Shown: piece after piece, positions 39,489 through 49,274 of the stretch | Position numbering within the stretch: the first letter of the stretch is position 1 | Layout of the letters: each line of letters begins with the position of its first letter | Source: Maricaulis alexandrii | GTDB taxonomy: Bacteria > Pseudomonadota > Alphaproteobacteria > Caulobacterales > Maricaulaceae | NCBI RefSeq assembly: GCF_005871165.1 | Contig: NZ_SWKP01000005.1 | Location: forward strand, 1-64,000 | Direction: 5' to 3' | Length of the DNA stretch: 64,000 nucleotides | The notes under the pieces: generated by a model | Seen by the model: only the letters and a program-made list of their open reading frames with translations | What the model was told of the DNA's origin: nothing | The model's database searches: none | Program-made: the position numbers and the translations under genes

Positions 39489-40652
39489 TCACCTATTTCG
39501 ACGCAGAAAATCATCAAACAACGGCACTGTGAACTCGACCTCACCATAGTTGGGGCTGTAGATCATACCTTTTTTGATGATGCTTGCGCGACATGGCCCC
39601 AAAGCAGACGGGGCCTTTTCAAGCTGTTTCGCCACATCTGTAGATTTATACGGTCCACGACCCAAAGCGGCCATTGCGTGAACGTAGTCGATCTCGGCAT
39701 TGGTAAGTCGGTCCATCCTCACGCGAAAGAAACCCTCATCCAGACGAGCAAGAGCTCGGGATGTGGCTATTTCAACGTCCTGAAAAGATATCCTACGACC
39801 CTCCGCTACATTCCAAGAATGATGCCCCCACTCTTGAATAAAAAACGGGTATCCAGACGTCCTGGCAATTATTTCCTCTAGAGCCTCTGGATCAATTTCT
39901 GCACCCTCGTTCTGAATCGGATTTACCAATGCATCTTCCGCAGCCTCTTTGTTCAAGGCACCTACCGCTGGATAGGAAAACAAGCGCTCGGCATAAGACT
40001 TAGCGTCGCCAGACAATTTCGCTATTTGAGGCAGTCCAGCTGCCACGACGACAAGTGGAAGGCCTTTTTGACCCACGCGATGCACTGCCACGATAATCGC
40101 GGCCAGCTCTTCTTTTTTCAAATATTGCACTTCGTCTATAAGCAGCGCCCACCCACGACCAGACGCCTTCGCCGCCTCGCCAATGAGCACAAACATTTCT
40201 GTTAAGTCGAACTCCAGGTTTCCGCTGTCTGCAACCCCTGGCGTTGGCTCAACACCAATGTCCACCTCACCGATTTTCACTTTAAAGACAGATGCGAAAT
40301 TTCTTAACCCCGACAATGCCTTGTTGGCCAAAGAACGCGCGGATTCAACCACCGACATCTTTCTGAGCGCCTGTCGCATCTGCGGATAAAGCATCTCTGT
40401 AAGCGTTTTGTCCTCAGGTGCTTCTATAAATGAAGTCAGATAGTTTTTCTCTTCAGCATAGCGCTCGATTTCGTTCAAAAGAACGGTCTTCCCGGTACCC
40501 CGAAGACCCAAGAGGATTTGCGATTGGGCAGACTTCCCTTGCGCAACACGCCCCAACGCAATTTTAGCGTCCTCAAGAATTCCTAGGCGACCGGCGAGTT
40601 GGGGAGGTCGAGAACCTGCGCCCGGGGAGAAAGGGTTGGTATAGGGATCCAT
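39489..40652 (-). CDS. AT-rich AAA-type ATPase (ORC1/STAND-like)
   Basis: 387 residues. Walker A is GLRGTGKTVLLNEIE, Walker B is WALLIDEVQYLKK, and a sensor-like AAGLPQIAKLSG follows. The C-terminal third (IDYVHAMAALGRGPYKSTDVA) looks like a winged helix, so this resembles ORC1/Cdc6-like or AAA_16 proteins found in mobile and defence settings. No effector domain is visible. Composition is far more AT-rich than the flanks, implying recent acquisition. ATG 40652 is preceded by a perfect inverted repeat. Function not known. Confidence 0.82.
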   Translation of the reverse strand: MDPYTNPFSPGAGSRPPQLAGRLGILEDAKIALGRVAQGKSAQSQILLGLRGTGKTVLLNEIERYAEEKNYLTSFIEAPEDKTLTEMLYPQMRQALRKMSVVESARSLANKALSGLRNFASVFKVKIGEVDIGVEPTPGVADSGNLEFDLTEMFVLIGEAAKASGRGWALLIDEVQYLKKEELAAIIVAVHRVGQKGLPLVVVAAGLPQIAKLSGDAKSYAERLFSYPAVGALNKEAAEDALVNPIQNEGAEIDPEALEEIIARTSGYPFFIQEWGHHSWNVAEGRRISFQDVEIATSRALARLDEGFFRVRMDRLTNAEIDYVHAMAALGRGPYKSTDVAKQLEKAPSALGPCRASIIKKGMIYSPNYGEVEFTVPLFDDFLRRNR

Positions 40653-40673
40653 CCAGGTTCTCTCGTGTATTTA

Positions 40674-40717
40674 GTTCTAACAAGTTATAAGCAAAAATCA
40701 CTATAACTTGTTAGAAC
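40674..40717. repeat. Perfect 16-bp inverted repeat upstream of the AT-rich ATPase
   Basis: Left arm GTTCTAACAAGTTATA (40674-40689) and right arm TATAACTTGTTAGAAC (40702-40717) match perfectly, with a 12-base AT-rich spacer. Each arm contains the smaller symmetry TAAC-N2-GTTA. It starts 21 bases upstream of the ATPase start codon, so it could be its operator or a recombination site. Confidence 0.75.
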
Positions 40718-40796
40718 CGGCAACGCCAAAAATCTACTAGAAATGCAAATGGGGCTTCCGACAACGCATCAGTGCGTTGGGTTAGCCTGCGCCCCT

Positions 40797-43220
40797 CTAG
40801 TCCTCCCCCATCGGATCTACTTCCGGTTTCACCCAGCGGTCGAGCCAGTCGATGCTCTCCGCCAGCACGTGGAGGACGCTTTCGCGGGCGCGATAGCCGT
40901 GGCTTTCATAGGGGAGCATGACGAGGCGGGCGGTACCGGCATTGCCTTTGACGGCGGCATACATGCGTTCGGACTGCATCGGGTAGGTGCCCGAATTATT
41001 GTCCATCTGGCCGTGGATCATGAGCATGGGCTCGTTGATCTGGTCGGCATGCATGAAGGGGGAGAGCTCGAAATAGACCTCGGGCGCCTGCCAGAAGGTC
41101 CGGCGTTCCGACTGGAAGCCGAAAGGCGTCAGGGTGCGGTTATAGGCGCCCGAGCGGGCGATACCGGCGCGGAACACGTCGGAGGCCGCCAGAAGGTGGG
41201 CGGTCATGAAGGCGCCGTAGGAGTGACCGGCAATCGCCAGACGCTCGCCATCGCCAAAGCCCATCTCCACCGTGACATCACGCGCCGCCTCGGCGGAGAG
41301 GACGAGCTGGTGGATGAAAGTGTCGTTCACCGTTTCCGGATCATCGCCGACGATGGGCATGGTGGCGTTTTCCAGCAGGGCATAACCCTGGGTCACCAGG
41401 AAGCGCGGGCTGGTGCCGGCCAGGCGGGCGAACTCATAGGGTGAGCCGGAGACCTGACCGGCGGTCGAGGCGTCATTGTATTCCAGCGGATAACCCCAGA
41501 CGAGCACGGGCAGGGTGTCGCCCGACTCGTAATCGGCCGGCAGGTAGAGCGTCGCCGAGAGCGGCACGCCATCCTCGCGCTCATAGGTGATCAGCTGGCG
41601 GCTGATTTCATTGAGCTGGGGATGCGGGTTCTCGAACTGCGTCAGCTGGACCGTCTCCTCGCCCGCTTGGTGCCAGCGCACATTCGGCGGCGTCACCGGG
41701 TCTTCCCAACTGGTCAGGAAGGACGAGGCGTCCGGCGCGGTGAGGCCGATCACCTCTTCATAATTCTCACCGGAATTGCGCCAGATCTGCTCGGTCTCAA
41801 AGGACTCGAAACTGACCCGGTTGAGGAAGGGACGATCGCCGTCCGGCGTGGCGCCATCGCCGGCGAAATACATGTAGCCCTCATGCACGCCGACGACATC
41901 CTGGCCGAATTCATTGCGCACGGTCAGGGCCGAGCCGGGATTGGCATAACGGTCCTGGTAATTGCGCTCTTCCGCCAGGCGCGGTTCGACCGACGGGTCC
42001 GCGAAGTCGACCAGCCAGCGGCGGATCACGCGGGTATCGCGGTCATACTCCATGGCAAACCCGGTCTGGCCGACCGCCGTGAACCGGGTGCCGTAATAGC
42101 GGTCCTCCGTGCGCAGGATTTCCACCGGCTCGCCGTCAAACGGCGCGGCCAGGGCCCAGACACTGTCGCGCTGGTCAGTCTCGGTGCGCGGGTCACCGCC
42201 ATCGAGGGCCTCCGCCCAGGTCAGGCGGGCTTCGTGGCTGGCCTGCCAGCCAATCGAGCGGCGGCCCGTGATGACGCCGCCGATCGGCACATTGTCGGCC
42301 AGGGGCTGGCGGGCAATCGTCGCGACCTCATCGCCGTCCAGATCGATCACGAAGGTCCGGTCCGGGAAGGAATACCAGGGCACCTGGTAGGAGAAGGGCT
42401 GTTCCATCTCACCGACCAGGATGTAATCACCGCCCGGGGCGGGATCGGCGGAATAGTAGAGACCCGGCGCGCCGATTTCGCGCAGGCGCGGCCGGCCCGT
42501 CGTGTTGACGAGGGCGAGTTGCGAGGCCGACAGCCAGGCAAAGAGGGCGGCGTCATGCTCGTCCTCCAGCAGGTCCTGATAGGTACGCACCGGGGCTTCA
42601 TAGCCCGAGGCTTCCTGGATGACGGGACCGGCCGGGACGCGCGGCGCGACCGGCATGGGACCGCGATCCGGATCGACCAGGCTGACCAGGATCTGATCAC
42701 CCGAAGGCATCCAGTCGATCGGGGAGAAGACGGCATTGATGCCCGAGCGCACAAGCTGGCGCGCCCGCGCAGTCGCGACATCGACGACCCAGAGGCTGAG
42801 CGTGTCATTGCGCGTCATCACGAAGGCCAGCTGGGAGCCGTCCGGCGACCAGGTCGTGAAGGAAATGCCGGCATCCTCCGGCAGGTCGACATTTTGCTCC
42901 TCGCCTGTGTCCAGATCGATGAAGGACAGGCCGACAATCGAGCGCGGACCGTGTCGGCCGTTCAGCGTGGCATCCAGGCGCAGACCGGCGAGTCGTTCCA
43001 TCGGCCGGGCCAGTTCGGCCACCGGCGGCAGGGCCTCCCGGTGCATCAGCAAGAGCGTGTCATCGGACGGGGACAGCGAGGTCCAGGGCGAGGGTGCGGC
43101 ATCGACAATGTCGACCAGCTCCTGCGGCGGCAGACGATAGGTTTCCTGGGCCTGGCTCGTGGCCGTCAGGGCCGTGGCTGAGGCCAGGCCGAGGCCCAGC
43201 TTGAAGAGCGATTGGAACAT
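40797..43220 (-). CDS. Secreted S9-family dipeptidyl peptidase-like protein
   Basis: 807 residues with signal peptide (ending TSQAQE), a long beta-propeller, and an alpha/beta hydrolase at the C-terminus. The catalytic Ser is in AIAGHSYGAFMTAH, the Asp in IHGQMDNNSG and the His in YESHGYRARES. It resembles the glutamyl-peptidase-like branch of S9 and is distinct from the 32.6-kb gene. It likely digests peptides outside the cytoplasm. A 7-bp stem (40762-40779) lies just after the stop. Confidence 0.9.
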   Translation of the reverse strand: MFQSLFKLGLGLASATALTATSQAQETYRLPPQELVDIVDAAPSPWTSLSPSDDTLLLMHREALPPVAELARPMERLAGLRLDATLNGRHGPRSIVGLSFIDLDTGEEQNVDLPEDAGISFTTWSPDGSQLAFVMTRNDTLSLWVVDVATARARQLVRSGINAVFSPIDWMPSGDQILVSLVDPDRGPMPVAPRVPAGPVIQEASGYEAPVRTYQDLLEDEHDAALFAWLSASQLALVNTTGRPRLREIGAPGLYYSADPAPGGDYILVGEMEQPFSYQVPWYSFPDRTFVIDLDGDEVATIARQPLADNVPIGGVITGRRSIGWQASHEARLTWAEALDGGDPRTETDQRDSVWALAAPFDGEPVEILRTEDRYYGTRFTAVGQTGFAMEYDRDTRVIRRWLVDFADPSVEPRLAEERNYQDRYANPGSALTVRNEFGQDVVGVHEGYMYFAGDGATPDGDRPFLNRVSFESFETEQIWRNSGENYEEVIGLTAPDASSFLTSWEDPVTPPNVRWHQAGEETVQLTQFENPHPQLNEISRQLITYEREDGVPLSATLYLPADYESGDTLPVLVWGYPLEYNDASTAGQVSGSPYEFARLAGTSPRFLVTQGYALLENATMPIVGDDPETVNDTFIHQLVLSAEAARDVTVEMGFGDGERLAIAGHSYGAFMTAHLLAASDVFRAGIARSGAYNRTLTPFGFQSERRTFWQAPEVYFELSPFMHADQINEPMLMIHGQMDNNSGTYPMQSERMYAAVKGNAGTARLVMLPYESHGYRARESVLHVLAESIDWLDRWVKPEVDPMGED

Positions 43221-43293
43221 GCTTCCCCCGATCAGAGTTCGGGGACGAAGATAGGCGGCTTGCGCCGCCCATCCCCTAAACTTTTTGTAATCT

Positions 43294-44517
43294 TCACTCG
43301 GCGGCAGCGGGCCGGGATGCGACCGGCCGCACCGGATCCGGCGACCATTTCAGCCCCATGACCGGACGCAGGAACGGGATGCGGCGGACGATCTCGAAAC
43401 CGAGGGCGCAACCACCGCCGGTGACGGCCACCAGGATGAAGAATTCCGTCCAGACATCCAGCCCGGCCTGGCGCAGCGCATAGCCCGCCGACACAGTGAT
43501 GGTCTGGTGCAGGATGTAGTAGGGAAAGACCGCCTGGGTGAGATAGCGGCGCAACGGCCCGTCCGTGTTCAGCCAGCGCCGTGCCGCCCCCAGCAGGGTG
43601 AGGATGATCGACCAGGCAAACACGATCCGCGCGATCCGGGCCGGCCAGAGCAGATAGGCGCGCTCGGCCACCCAGTCGAAATCCGTATAGGCGGCGTAGA
43701 GCAGGACGAAGAGCGTGACCGTCACCACAGCGACCAGGGGGAAGGCCCGGTCGATGGCCTTCCAGAGCCCTTCATTGCGGGCAAAGGCATAGCCGTAGAG
43801 CAGGATGGTCAGCGAACCGGCATGATTGGCCCAATCCCCGGTCAGATCGTGCGTGGTCGGAAACATCGGCACGAGGGTGAAGCGGTAAAGGAGGAAGGGC
43901 GCCAGCGGCAGGATCAAGAGGCCCAGCGAGCCGATCCAGTTGGCCGAGGCCCAGCGCCCCAGCGTCTGCATCAAACGGCTGTCCGCTCCGGCGCGCAGAA
44001 GCGGGATGAGCGGCGCCAGGAGCAGGCAGTAGACGAAGAGATAGGCGACATACCAAAGATGGTTCCAGGTCGGGGTGAAGACCGACCAAGGGCCCTCCCA
44101 CTGACCGGCATACTGGCGATAGAATTCCCAGAAGCCCGGACCGATCTCGCCGGCGATGCGCAGTTCCGACCAGGTCTGCGGCGCGACAATGACATACATG
44201 CCGAACAGGATGACCGGAAGCAGGCGCCAGGTCCGGTCGAGGGCGAACCGCCCGGCCCCCAGCTTGTCGGCCAGATAGCGGATCGCGACGCCGGAAATGA
44301 AGAAGAGAAGCGGCAGGCGCCAGGGGCTGGACAGCCACATCAGGGGCTCCATCGCGTCATTGGCGTGAAGGCTCTTGGCGTGCCAGCCCTCCGTGTTGAA
44401 ATACATGCCGATGTGATAAAAGATCAGCAAAATGAAGACGATAATGCGCAGCCAGTCGAGATCATAGCGGCGCGAGGACGCGGTCACGACTGGGCTGACG
44501 GAGGGGGACAGGGACAT
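43294..44517 (-). CDS. Membrane acyltransferase (acyltransferase 3 family)
   Basis: 407 residues with about ten membrane helices. The start YDLDWLRIIVFILLIFYHIGMYF has the family-typical R/D-x-L-R and H in helix 1. Members O-acylate sugars or glucans (OpgC-like) in the envelope. The acceptor here is unknown. It is divergent from a LytTR regulator starting at 44692, which could control it. Confidence 0.87.
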   Translation of the reverse strand: MSLSPSVSPVVTASSRRYDLDWLRIIVFILLIFYHIGMYFNTEGWHAKSLHANDAMEPLMWLSSPWRLPLLFFISGVAIRYLADKLGAGRFALDRTWRLLPVILFGMYVIVAPQTWSELRIAGEIGPGFWEFYRQYAGQWEGPWSVFTPTWNHLWYVAYLFVYCLLLAPLIPLLRAGADSRLMQTLGRWASANWIGSLGLLILPLAPFLLYRFTLVPMFPTTHDLTGDWANHAGSLTILLYGYAFARNEGLWKAIDRAFPLVAVVTVTLFVLLYAAYTDFDWVAERAYLLWPARIARIVFAWSIILTLLGAARRWLNTDGPLRRYLTQAVFPYYILHQTITVSAGYALRQAGLDVWTEFFILVAVTGGGCALGFEIVRRIPFLRPVMGLKWSPDPVRPVASRPAAAE

Positions 44518-44691
44518 GGGCGAACTCCTTTGCAGCCCATCCTCATCATCCCGCCCGCGCCAGACAGTCCGAAGGGTTCAGCGGCAGGTCCGCGGGATGA
44601 AAATCAGCGATCCGGGACAAGCGGCGGCGAGCCGGGACAAGCGGCGCGTCCCGCGCTTGCCGCGATGGCGGAAGCGGGCAAGACTTCAGCC

Positions 44692-45552
44692 ATGAGTGAC
44701 ACGCGACACATGGATCTGGACCGGGTGCGGGCGGCCGAACGGCGTGCACACTGGAATGCGGTCCGCCTTGCCTGGCTGAGCCTGTTGGCCTTCTGGATCA
44801 TCGCCTCGCTGTCGATCGCCACCGAGTTCGACCGGATGGAGATCGATCACCCGCCTCTGGTCGGCTGGGTGACGGAAGGTTCCAGCGTGCTCATGACCGC
44901 CCTCTTCGCCCCGGTGATGATGGCCCTGGGCGTGCGCTTCCCCGTGGAGCCCGGACGCTGGCAAACCTCCCTGCCCGTGCATGTCGCGGGTTATATCGCC
45001 TATGTCGCCATCCATGTGACCGGCATGGTCATGCTGCGAAAACTGGCTTGGGTGGTGGCTTATGACGGCACCTATACCTTCATCCACACCTCCGCCTTCC
45101 AGGAAATCCTCTATGAGGCGCGCAAGGATCTGGGGACCTATATCGGCTATCAGGTGATCATTGCCGTGGCCCTGGCCCTGGAACACAGCCGCCTGGAAAC
45201 CCTGATGGCCCGCGCGGAAGCGCGGCGCTCGCACCGGCTGACCCTGAAATGCGGCGGCCGCACCCTGCGCATCGCGGCCGAGGAATTCCTGACAGCGAAG
45301 GCGGCCGGCAATTATGTCGAGGTCCGGCTGGCCGGCGGCGAGCATCTGGCGCGCCTGACCCTGGCCGATTTGCAGAAACAATTGAGCGAGGCCGGTGTCG
45401 ATGCCGTGCGCGTCCACCGCTCCTGGCTGGTCAATCGCGACCGGGTCCGCGAGATCACCCCGACCGGCGAAGGCGATGTCGCCATCACGCTGGACACCGG
45501 TGAGACCATTCCCGGCAGCCGCCGCTATCGCAGCGAGCTGGAAGCGGCCTGA
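44692..45552 (+). CDS. Membrane-bound LytTR-family transcriptional regulator
   Basis: 286 residues. Four helices (about 28-48, 60-80, 95-115 and 148-168) precede a C-terminal LytTR DNA-binding domain (EEFLTAKAAGNYVEVRLAG, then VRVHRSWLVNRDRV). With no receiver domain it probably senses a membrane signal directly. It faces away from the acyltransferase, a likely target. MSDTRHMD at 44692 is used; the Met six codons later is possible. A bidirectional terminator follows. Confidence 0.87.
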   Translation: MSDTRHMDLDRVRAAERRAHWNAVRLAWLSLLAFWIIASLSIATEFDRMEIDHPPLVGWVTEGSSVLMTALFAPVMMALGVRFPVEPGRWQTSLPVHVAGYIAYVAIHVTGMVMLRKLAWVVAYDGTYTFIHTSAFQEILYEARKDLGTYIGYQVIIAVALALEHSRLETLMARAEARRSHRLTLKCGGRTLRIAAEEFLTAKAAGNYVEVRLAGGEHLARLTLADLQKQLSEAGVDAVRVHRSWLVNRDRVREITPTGEGDVAITLDTGETIPGSRRYRSELEAA

Positions 45553-45574
45553 CACTGGCCGGGCTGCAGACATG

Positions 45575-45611
45575 AAAAAGGCCGCGCTCCGGAGGGAGTG
45601 CGGCCTTCTTT
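45575..45611. terminator. Bidirectional terminator between the LytTR gene and sucD
   Basis: AAGGCCGC and GCGGCCTT form the stem, with A-rich and T-rich flanks, so it can stop transcription from both the plus-strand regulator and minus-strand sucCD. Confidence 0.8.
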
Positions 45612-45629
45612 GTGTTCAATCGCGGAGGA

Positions 45630-46538
45630 CTAGCCCTTGAGCAGGTCTTCCAGCGTGGTGCCGAGACGGGCCGGCGACGGGGAGACACGGATGCCGGCCG
45701 CTTCCATGGCCGCGATCTTGTCTTCCGCACCGCCCTTGCCGCCGGAGACGATGGCGCCGGCATGGCCCATCGTGCGGCCCGGAGGTGCAGTGCGGCCGGC
45801 GATGAAGCCGACGGTCGGCTTCTTGCGGCCCTTCTTGGCTTCATCAGCCAAGAATTGCGCGGCATCTTCCTCGGCGGACCCGCCGATCTCACCGATCATG
45901 ATGATCGACTCGGTGGCGTCGTCGGCGAGGAATTTCTCGAGCACGTCGATGAATTCGGTCCCCTTGACCGGGTCACCGCCGATACCGACCGCCGTGGTCT
46001 GGCCGAGGCCGACCTGGGAGGTCTGGAAGACGGCTTCATAGGTCAGCGTGCCGGAGCGCGAGACCACGCCCACAGAACCCTTCTTGAAGATGGAGCCCGG
46101 CATGATGCCGATCTTGCACTCTTCCGGCGTCAGGATGCCCGGGCAGTTCGGACCCAGCAGCATGGAGTTGGATTTCTCCAGCTTGGCCTTGACCTTGACC
46201 ATGTCCATCACCGGGATGCCCTCGGTGATGCAGACGATGAAGGGGATCTCGGCGTCGATGGCCTCGATAATCGCCGCACCGGCCCCGGCCGGCGGGACAT
46301 AGATCACGGAGGCGTCGGCACCGGTGCGATCCTTGGCTTCGGCGACCGAAGCGTAGATCGGCAGTTCAGCCGAGCTGTCAAGACCGGAGGTCCAGCTTTC
46401 GCCACCCTTTTTCGGGTGCACGCCGGCGACCATCTGGGTGCCGTAATACTGGAGCGCCTGTTCGGTGTGGAAGGTGCCCGTCTTGCCGGTGAGGCCCTGG
46501 ACGATGACCTTGGTGTTCTTATCGACGATGATCGACAT
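45630..46538 (-). CDS. sucD: Succinyl-CoA synthetase alpha subunit
   Basis: 302 residues. The CoA-binding Rossmann part begins [21 protein letters not shown], and the phospho-His sits in [16 protein letters not shown]. With SucC it converts succinyl-CoA to succinate while making ATP or GTP. The ATG overlaps the sucC stop in TAATG. In many alphaproteobacteria mdh precedes sucCD; here mdh is about 10 kb away. Confidence 0.97.
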   Translation of the reverse strand: MSIIVDKNTKVIVQGLTGKTGTFHTEQALQYYGTQMVAGVHPKKGGESWTSGLDSSAELPIYASVAEAKDRTGADASVIYVPPAGAGAAIIEAIDAEIPFIVCITEGIPVMDMVKVKAKLEKSNSMLLGPNCPGILTPEECKIGIMPGSIFKKGSVGVVSRSGTLTYEAVFQTSQVGLGQTTAVGIGGDPVKGTEFIDVLEKFLADDATESIIMIGEIGGSAEEDAAQFLADEAKKGRKKPTVGFIAGRTAPPGRTMGHAGAIVSGGKGGAEDKIAAMEAAGIRVSPSPARLGTTLEDLLKG

Positions 46539-47737
46539 TATTCGGCCTCCTTCACGGCGGCGACAATCTTCTGGGCGGCGTCGTCCAGGTCATCGGCGGC
46601 GATCACATTGAGACCGCTTTCATTGATGATCGACTTGCCCTTCTCGACATTCGTGCCTTCCAGGCGGACGACGAGCGGCACCTTCAGGCCGACATCCTTC
46701 ACGGCCGTGACCACGCCTTCGGCGATGACGTCACAACGCATGATGCCGCCGAAGATATTGACCAGAATGCCTTTGACGTTCGGGTCGGCGGTGATGATCT
46801 TGAAGGCGGCCGTGACCTTTTCGGTCGTGGCGCCGCCACCGACGTCGAGGAAGTTGGCCGGCTCGGCACCATAGAGCTTGATGATGTCCATCGTCGCCAT
46901 GGCCAGGCCCGCGCCATTGACCATGCAGCCGATATTGCCGTCGAGGGCGACATAGGCGAGGTCGTATTTGGACGCCTCGATTTCCTTGGCGTCTTCCTCG
47001 GTCGTGTCGCGCAGTTCCATGATGTCTGGATGACGGAAGAGCGCATTGCCGTCGAAGGACACCTTGGCGTCCAGCACGCGCACACGGCCATTGTCCATGA
47101 CGATCAGCGGGTTGATCTCGAGCAGGGCCATGTCCTTCTCGGTGAAGGCCCGGTAGAGAATGCCGGCGAGGCTCATCATGTCCTCGCGGGCCGTGCCCGT
47201 CAGTTCCAGCGCATCGCAGATCTTGGCGGCGTCATCGGCGGTCACACCCGTTTCCGGGTTGATGTCGATGGTCTGGATCTTTTCCGGGGTCTCTTCGGCG
47301 ACCTGCTCGATGTCCATGCCGCCTTCGGTGGAGACCACGAAGGCCACCTGGCCGGTTTCACGGTTCACCAGAAGCGAGCAGTAAAGCTCGGTCGCGATGT
47401 CGGCGCCGTCCTCGATGTAGAGGCGGTTGACCTGCTTGCCTTCAGGGCCGGTCTGGTGCGTGACCAGCGTATTGCCGAGCATTTCCTGGGCGTTCTTGAC
47501 CACGTCTTCCTTGGAGAAGGCGAGGCGGACACCGCCCTTGGCGTCGGCGGGGAGTTCCTTGAACTTGCCCTTGCCGCGACCGCCGGCATGGATTTGCGAC
47601 TTCACCACCCAGAGCGGTCCGGGCAGTTTGTCGGCCGCCGCAGCGGCCTCGTCGGCAGAGAAAATGGCAACGCCTTCAGCGACGGGCGCGCCGAAGGTCT
47701 TCAGAACGGCTTTCGCCTGGTGTTCATGGATATTCAT
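46538..47737 (-). CDS. sucC: Succinyl-CoA synthetase beta subunit
   Basis: 399 residues. The ATP-grasp N-terminus begins [19 protein letters not shown], with the nucleotide loop [16 protein letters not shown] and the C-terminal [18 protein letters not shown] promoter of good quality lies just upstream. sucD follows with a one-base overlap. Confidence 0.97.
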   Translation of the reverse strand: MNIHEHQAKAVLKTFGAPVAEGVAIFSADEAAAAADKLPGPLWVVKSQIHAGGRGKGKFKELPADAKGGVRLAFSKEDVVKNAQEMLGNTLVTHQTGPEGKQVNRLYIEDGADIATELYCSLLVNRETGQVAFVVSTEGGMDIEQVAEETPEKIQTIDINPETGVTADDAAKICDALELTGTAREDMMSLAGILYRAFTEKDMALLEINPLIVMDNGRVRVLDAKVSFDGNALFRHPDIMELRDTTEEDAKEIEASKYDLAYVALDGNIGCMVNGAGLAMATMDIIKLYGAEPANFLDVGGGATTEKVTAAFKIITADPNVKGILVNIFGGIMRCDVIAEGVVTAVKDVGLKVPLVVRLEGTNVEKGKSIINESGLNVIAADDLDDAAQKIVAAVKEAE

Positions 47738-47790
47738 AAAGGGGCCTCGCGGGAGGAAATGAAGCGAATGTATGGCCAGATGGGAACCGC

Positions 47791-47818
47791 GTTATAACAC
47801 CCGCCAAGCCGAGCGCAA
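47791..47818 (-). promoter_or_regulatory. Predicted sucCD promoter
   Basis: On the minus strand TTGCGC (47813-47818) and TATAAC (47791-47796) are 16 bases apart. The expected leader is about 45 nt and includes the ribosome site before the sucC ATG. Confidence 0.5.
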
Positions 47819-47843
47819 CGCATTCGCCACCGTTGTCACTGAG

Positions 47844-49193
47844 CTAGAGCTCCAATGCGTGATCGCGGTACCAGTTATCGCGGATTTCGGACAGGTCCAG
47901 GGGCCGCACCGGTTCCGGAAGGGGGGTCTCCGGCAGGATGGCCGGACCGGAGAAATACCGGACCCCGACGGACAGGCCGGCTTCCAGCACATCCAGGGTC
48001 GCGGTCTGGGTAAGATAGGTCTCCGCCTTGAGCAGACGGGCCGAGGCCACCCAGTCATTCAGGGCCAGGACCTGATGATCCTCGGGCCCGTCCTCATTCA
48101 TGCGGTTGGGCACTTCGGTGCCGAAAATCCCGACCCCGCACCCCTCGAAGCGTTTCAGGTCGGCGGCGCCGAAATCCAGATGCGCCAGAACATAGGCGCC
48201 AAAGGGTTTCATGGAGCGGAAGATTTCCTGCATCTGCCCCAGCGGCGCTCCCTTGGGCACGCCATCGACGCGCAGGAAGAAATAGCGCCGCATCGCCTCC
48301 GGAACCGATTGCAGAATGTTGAAATACTTCATGCGCTGGGACAGGGTCGCGACGGTGTCGTAGTGCACGGGCACAATGATCGCGCAGGCCCAGCCCCGGG
48401 ACCAGGATTTCTGGAAACCGCGCTGGGCGGCCCGGGCCACGCTTTCATCCAGCTTGCGGTGCAGGACGCGGTCATCCGACCCCATCAGCGTGTCGCGGCC
48501 GTAATAGGCAAAGCCTTTCACCACGCGGCGGGCGACGCAGATATTGTGCAGCAGGGCCGAACGGCGGCTGTCCCAGCAGGGTTTGAAGACGATATCGTCC
48601 CAGACCGCATTGCTTTCCTTGTAGACGGCCTCGGGCCGGTGGGCGTAGCCGGGCCTAGCCTCAGGACGGGGCGCATCCTTCCAGTCGGTGATGGCCTTGT
48701 CATCACTGGCCACGCGCTTGTCCCGCTTCCAGGGCGGGGCCGGATCACCGTCCGGCCGGGCTTCGGCGGGTTTGCGGGGCTTGGCCGGAGCCGGCGCCTC
48801 GTCCTGGGTGCGGGCGACGATTTCCAGCAATTCCTCGGTCGGCACGCTGCGCGCTTCGCCCAGCACTTCGAGCAGACTCAATTCGCGATCGCCGAGAAAG
48901 AAGTGCTCCAGTTCTTCGGCGATTTCCCGGACCGCAACTTCGGAGGCGTCCGGGTCGCGGGCCTCGAAAATGATCAGATAACCGCCCTGGCACCGGATCA
49001 CGACATCGCCGGGATCCAGCCGTTTCTCGATGAAATGGCTGGAGACCTCGTAGACTTTCTCGCGCAGGCGTTCCCAATCCCCGCCAGCGCCTTCGCGAAC
49101 CTTGTCCAGGTTGAGGAACTGGAACTGGCCCATATCGACGGAAGACCGCCCGGCCAGGACTTGTTTCAGCTTCTGTTTCAGCTCGGGCGGCAT
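47844..49193 (-). CDS. Degenerate GGDEF/EAL-like protein (hypothetical)
   Basis: 449 residues, soluble. Around residue 61 GDVVIRCQGGYLIIFEARD follows the pattern of the GGDEF segment (GD-x6-GGDEF), but with GGYLI replacing the catalytic residues. After a proline-rich linker, DDIVFKPCWDSRRSALLHNIC and AYVLAHLDFGAADLKRF resemble the start and loop 6 area of EAL domains without their metal ligands. It may bind c-di-GMP or another partner without activity. The family reading is an inference; the gene itself is well supported. Confidence 0.75.
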   Translation of the reverse strand: MPPELKQKLKQVLAGRSSVDMGQFQFLNLDKVREGAGGDWERLREKVYEVSSHFIEKRLDPGDVVIRCQGGYLIIFEARDPDASEVAVREIAEELEHFFLGDRELSLLEVLGEARSVPTEELLEIVARTQDEAPAPAKPRKPAEARPDGDPAPPWKRDKRVASDDKAITDWKDAPRPEARPGYAHRPEAVYKESNAVWDDIVFKPCWDSRRSALLHNICVARRVVKGFAYYGRDTLMGSDDRVLHRKLDESVARAAQRGFQKSWSRGWACAIIVPVHYDTVATLSQRMKYFNILQSVPEAMRRYFFLRVDGVPKGAPLGQMQEIFRSMKPFGAYVLAHLDFGAADLKRFEGCGVGIFGTEVPNRMNEDGPEDHQVLALNDWVASARLLKAETYLTQTATLDVLEAGLSVGVRYFSGPAILPETPLPEPVRPLDLSEIRDNWYRDHALEL

Positions 49194-49274
49194 GGAAGGG
49201 GCAACTCGAAAATCCGATCCTGCCAGCCAGTCTGCAAAACGAGGTCTTGCGATCCCGTTACGCCCGCTGAACGG

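Noticed and set aside
40762-40779. 7-bp stem CAACGCA/TGCGTTG as terminator of the S9 peptidase gene
   Set aside because: It lies suitably after the stop but has no T tract on the minus strand, so I did not list it as a terminator.
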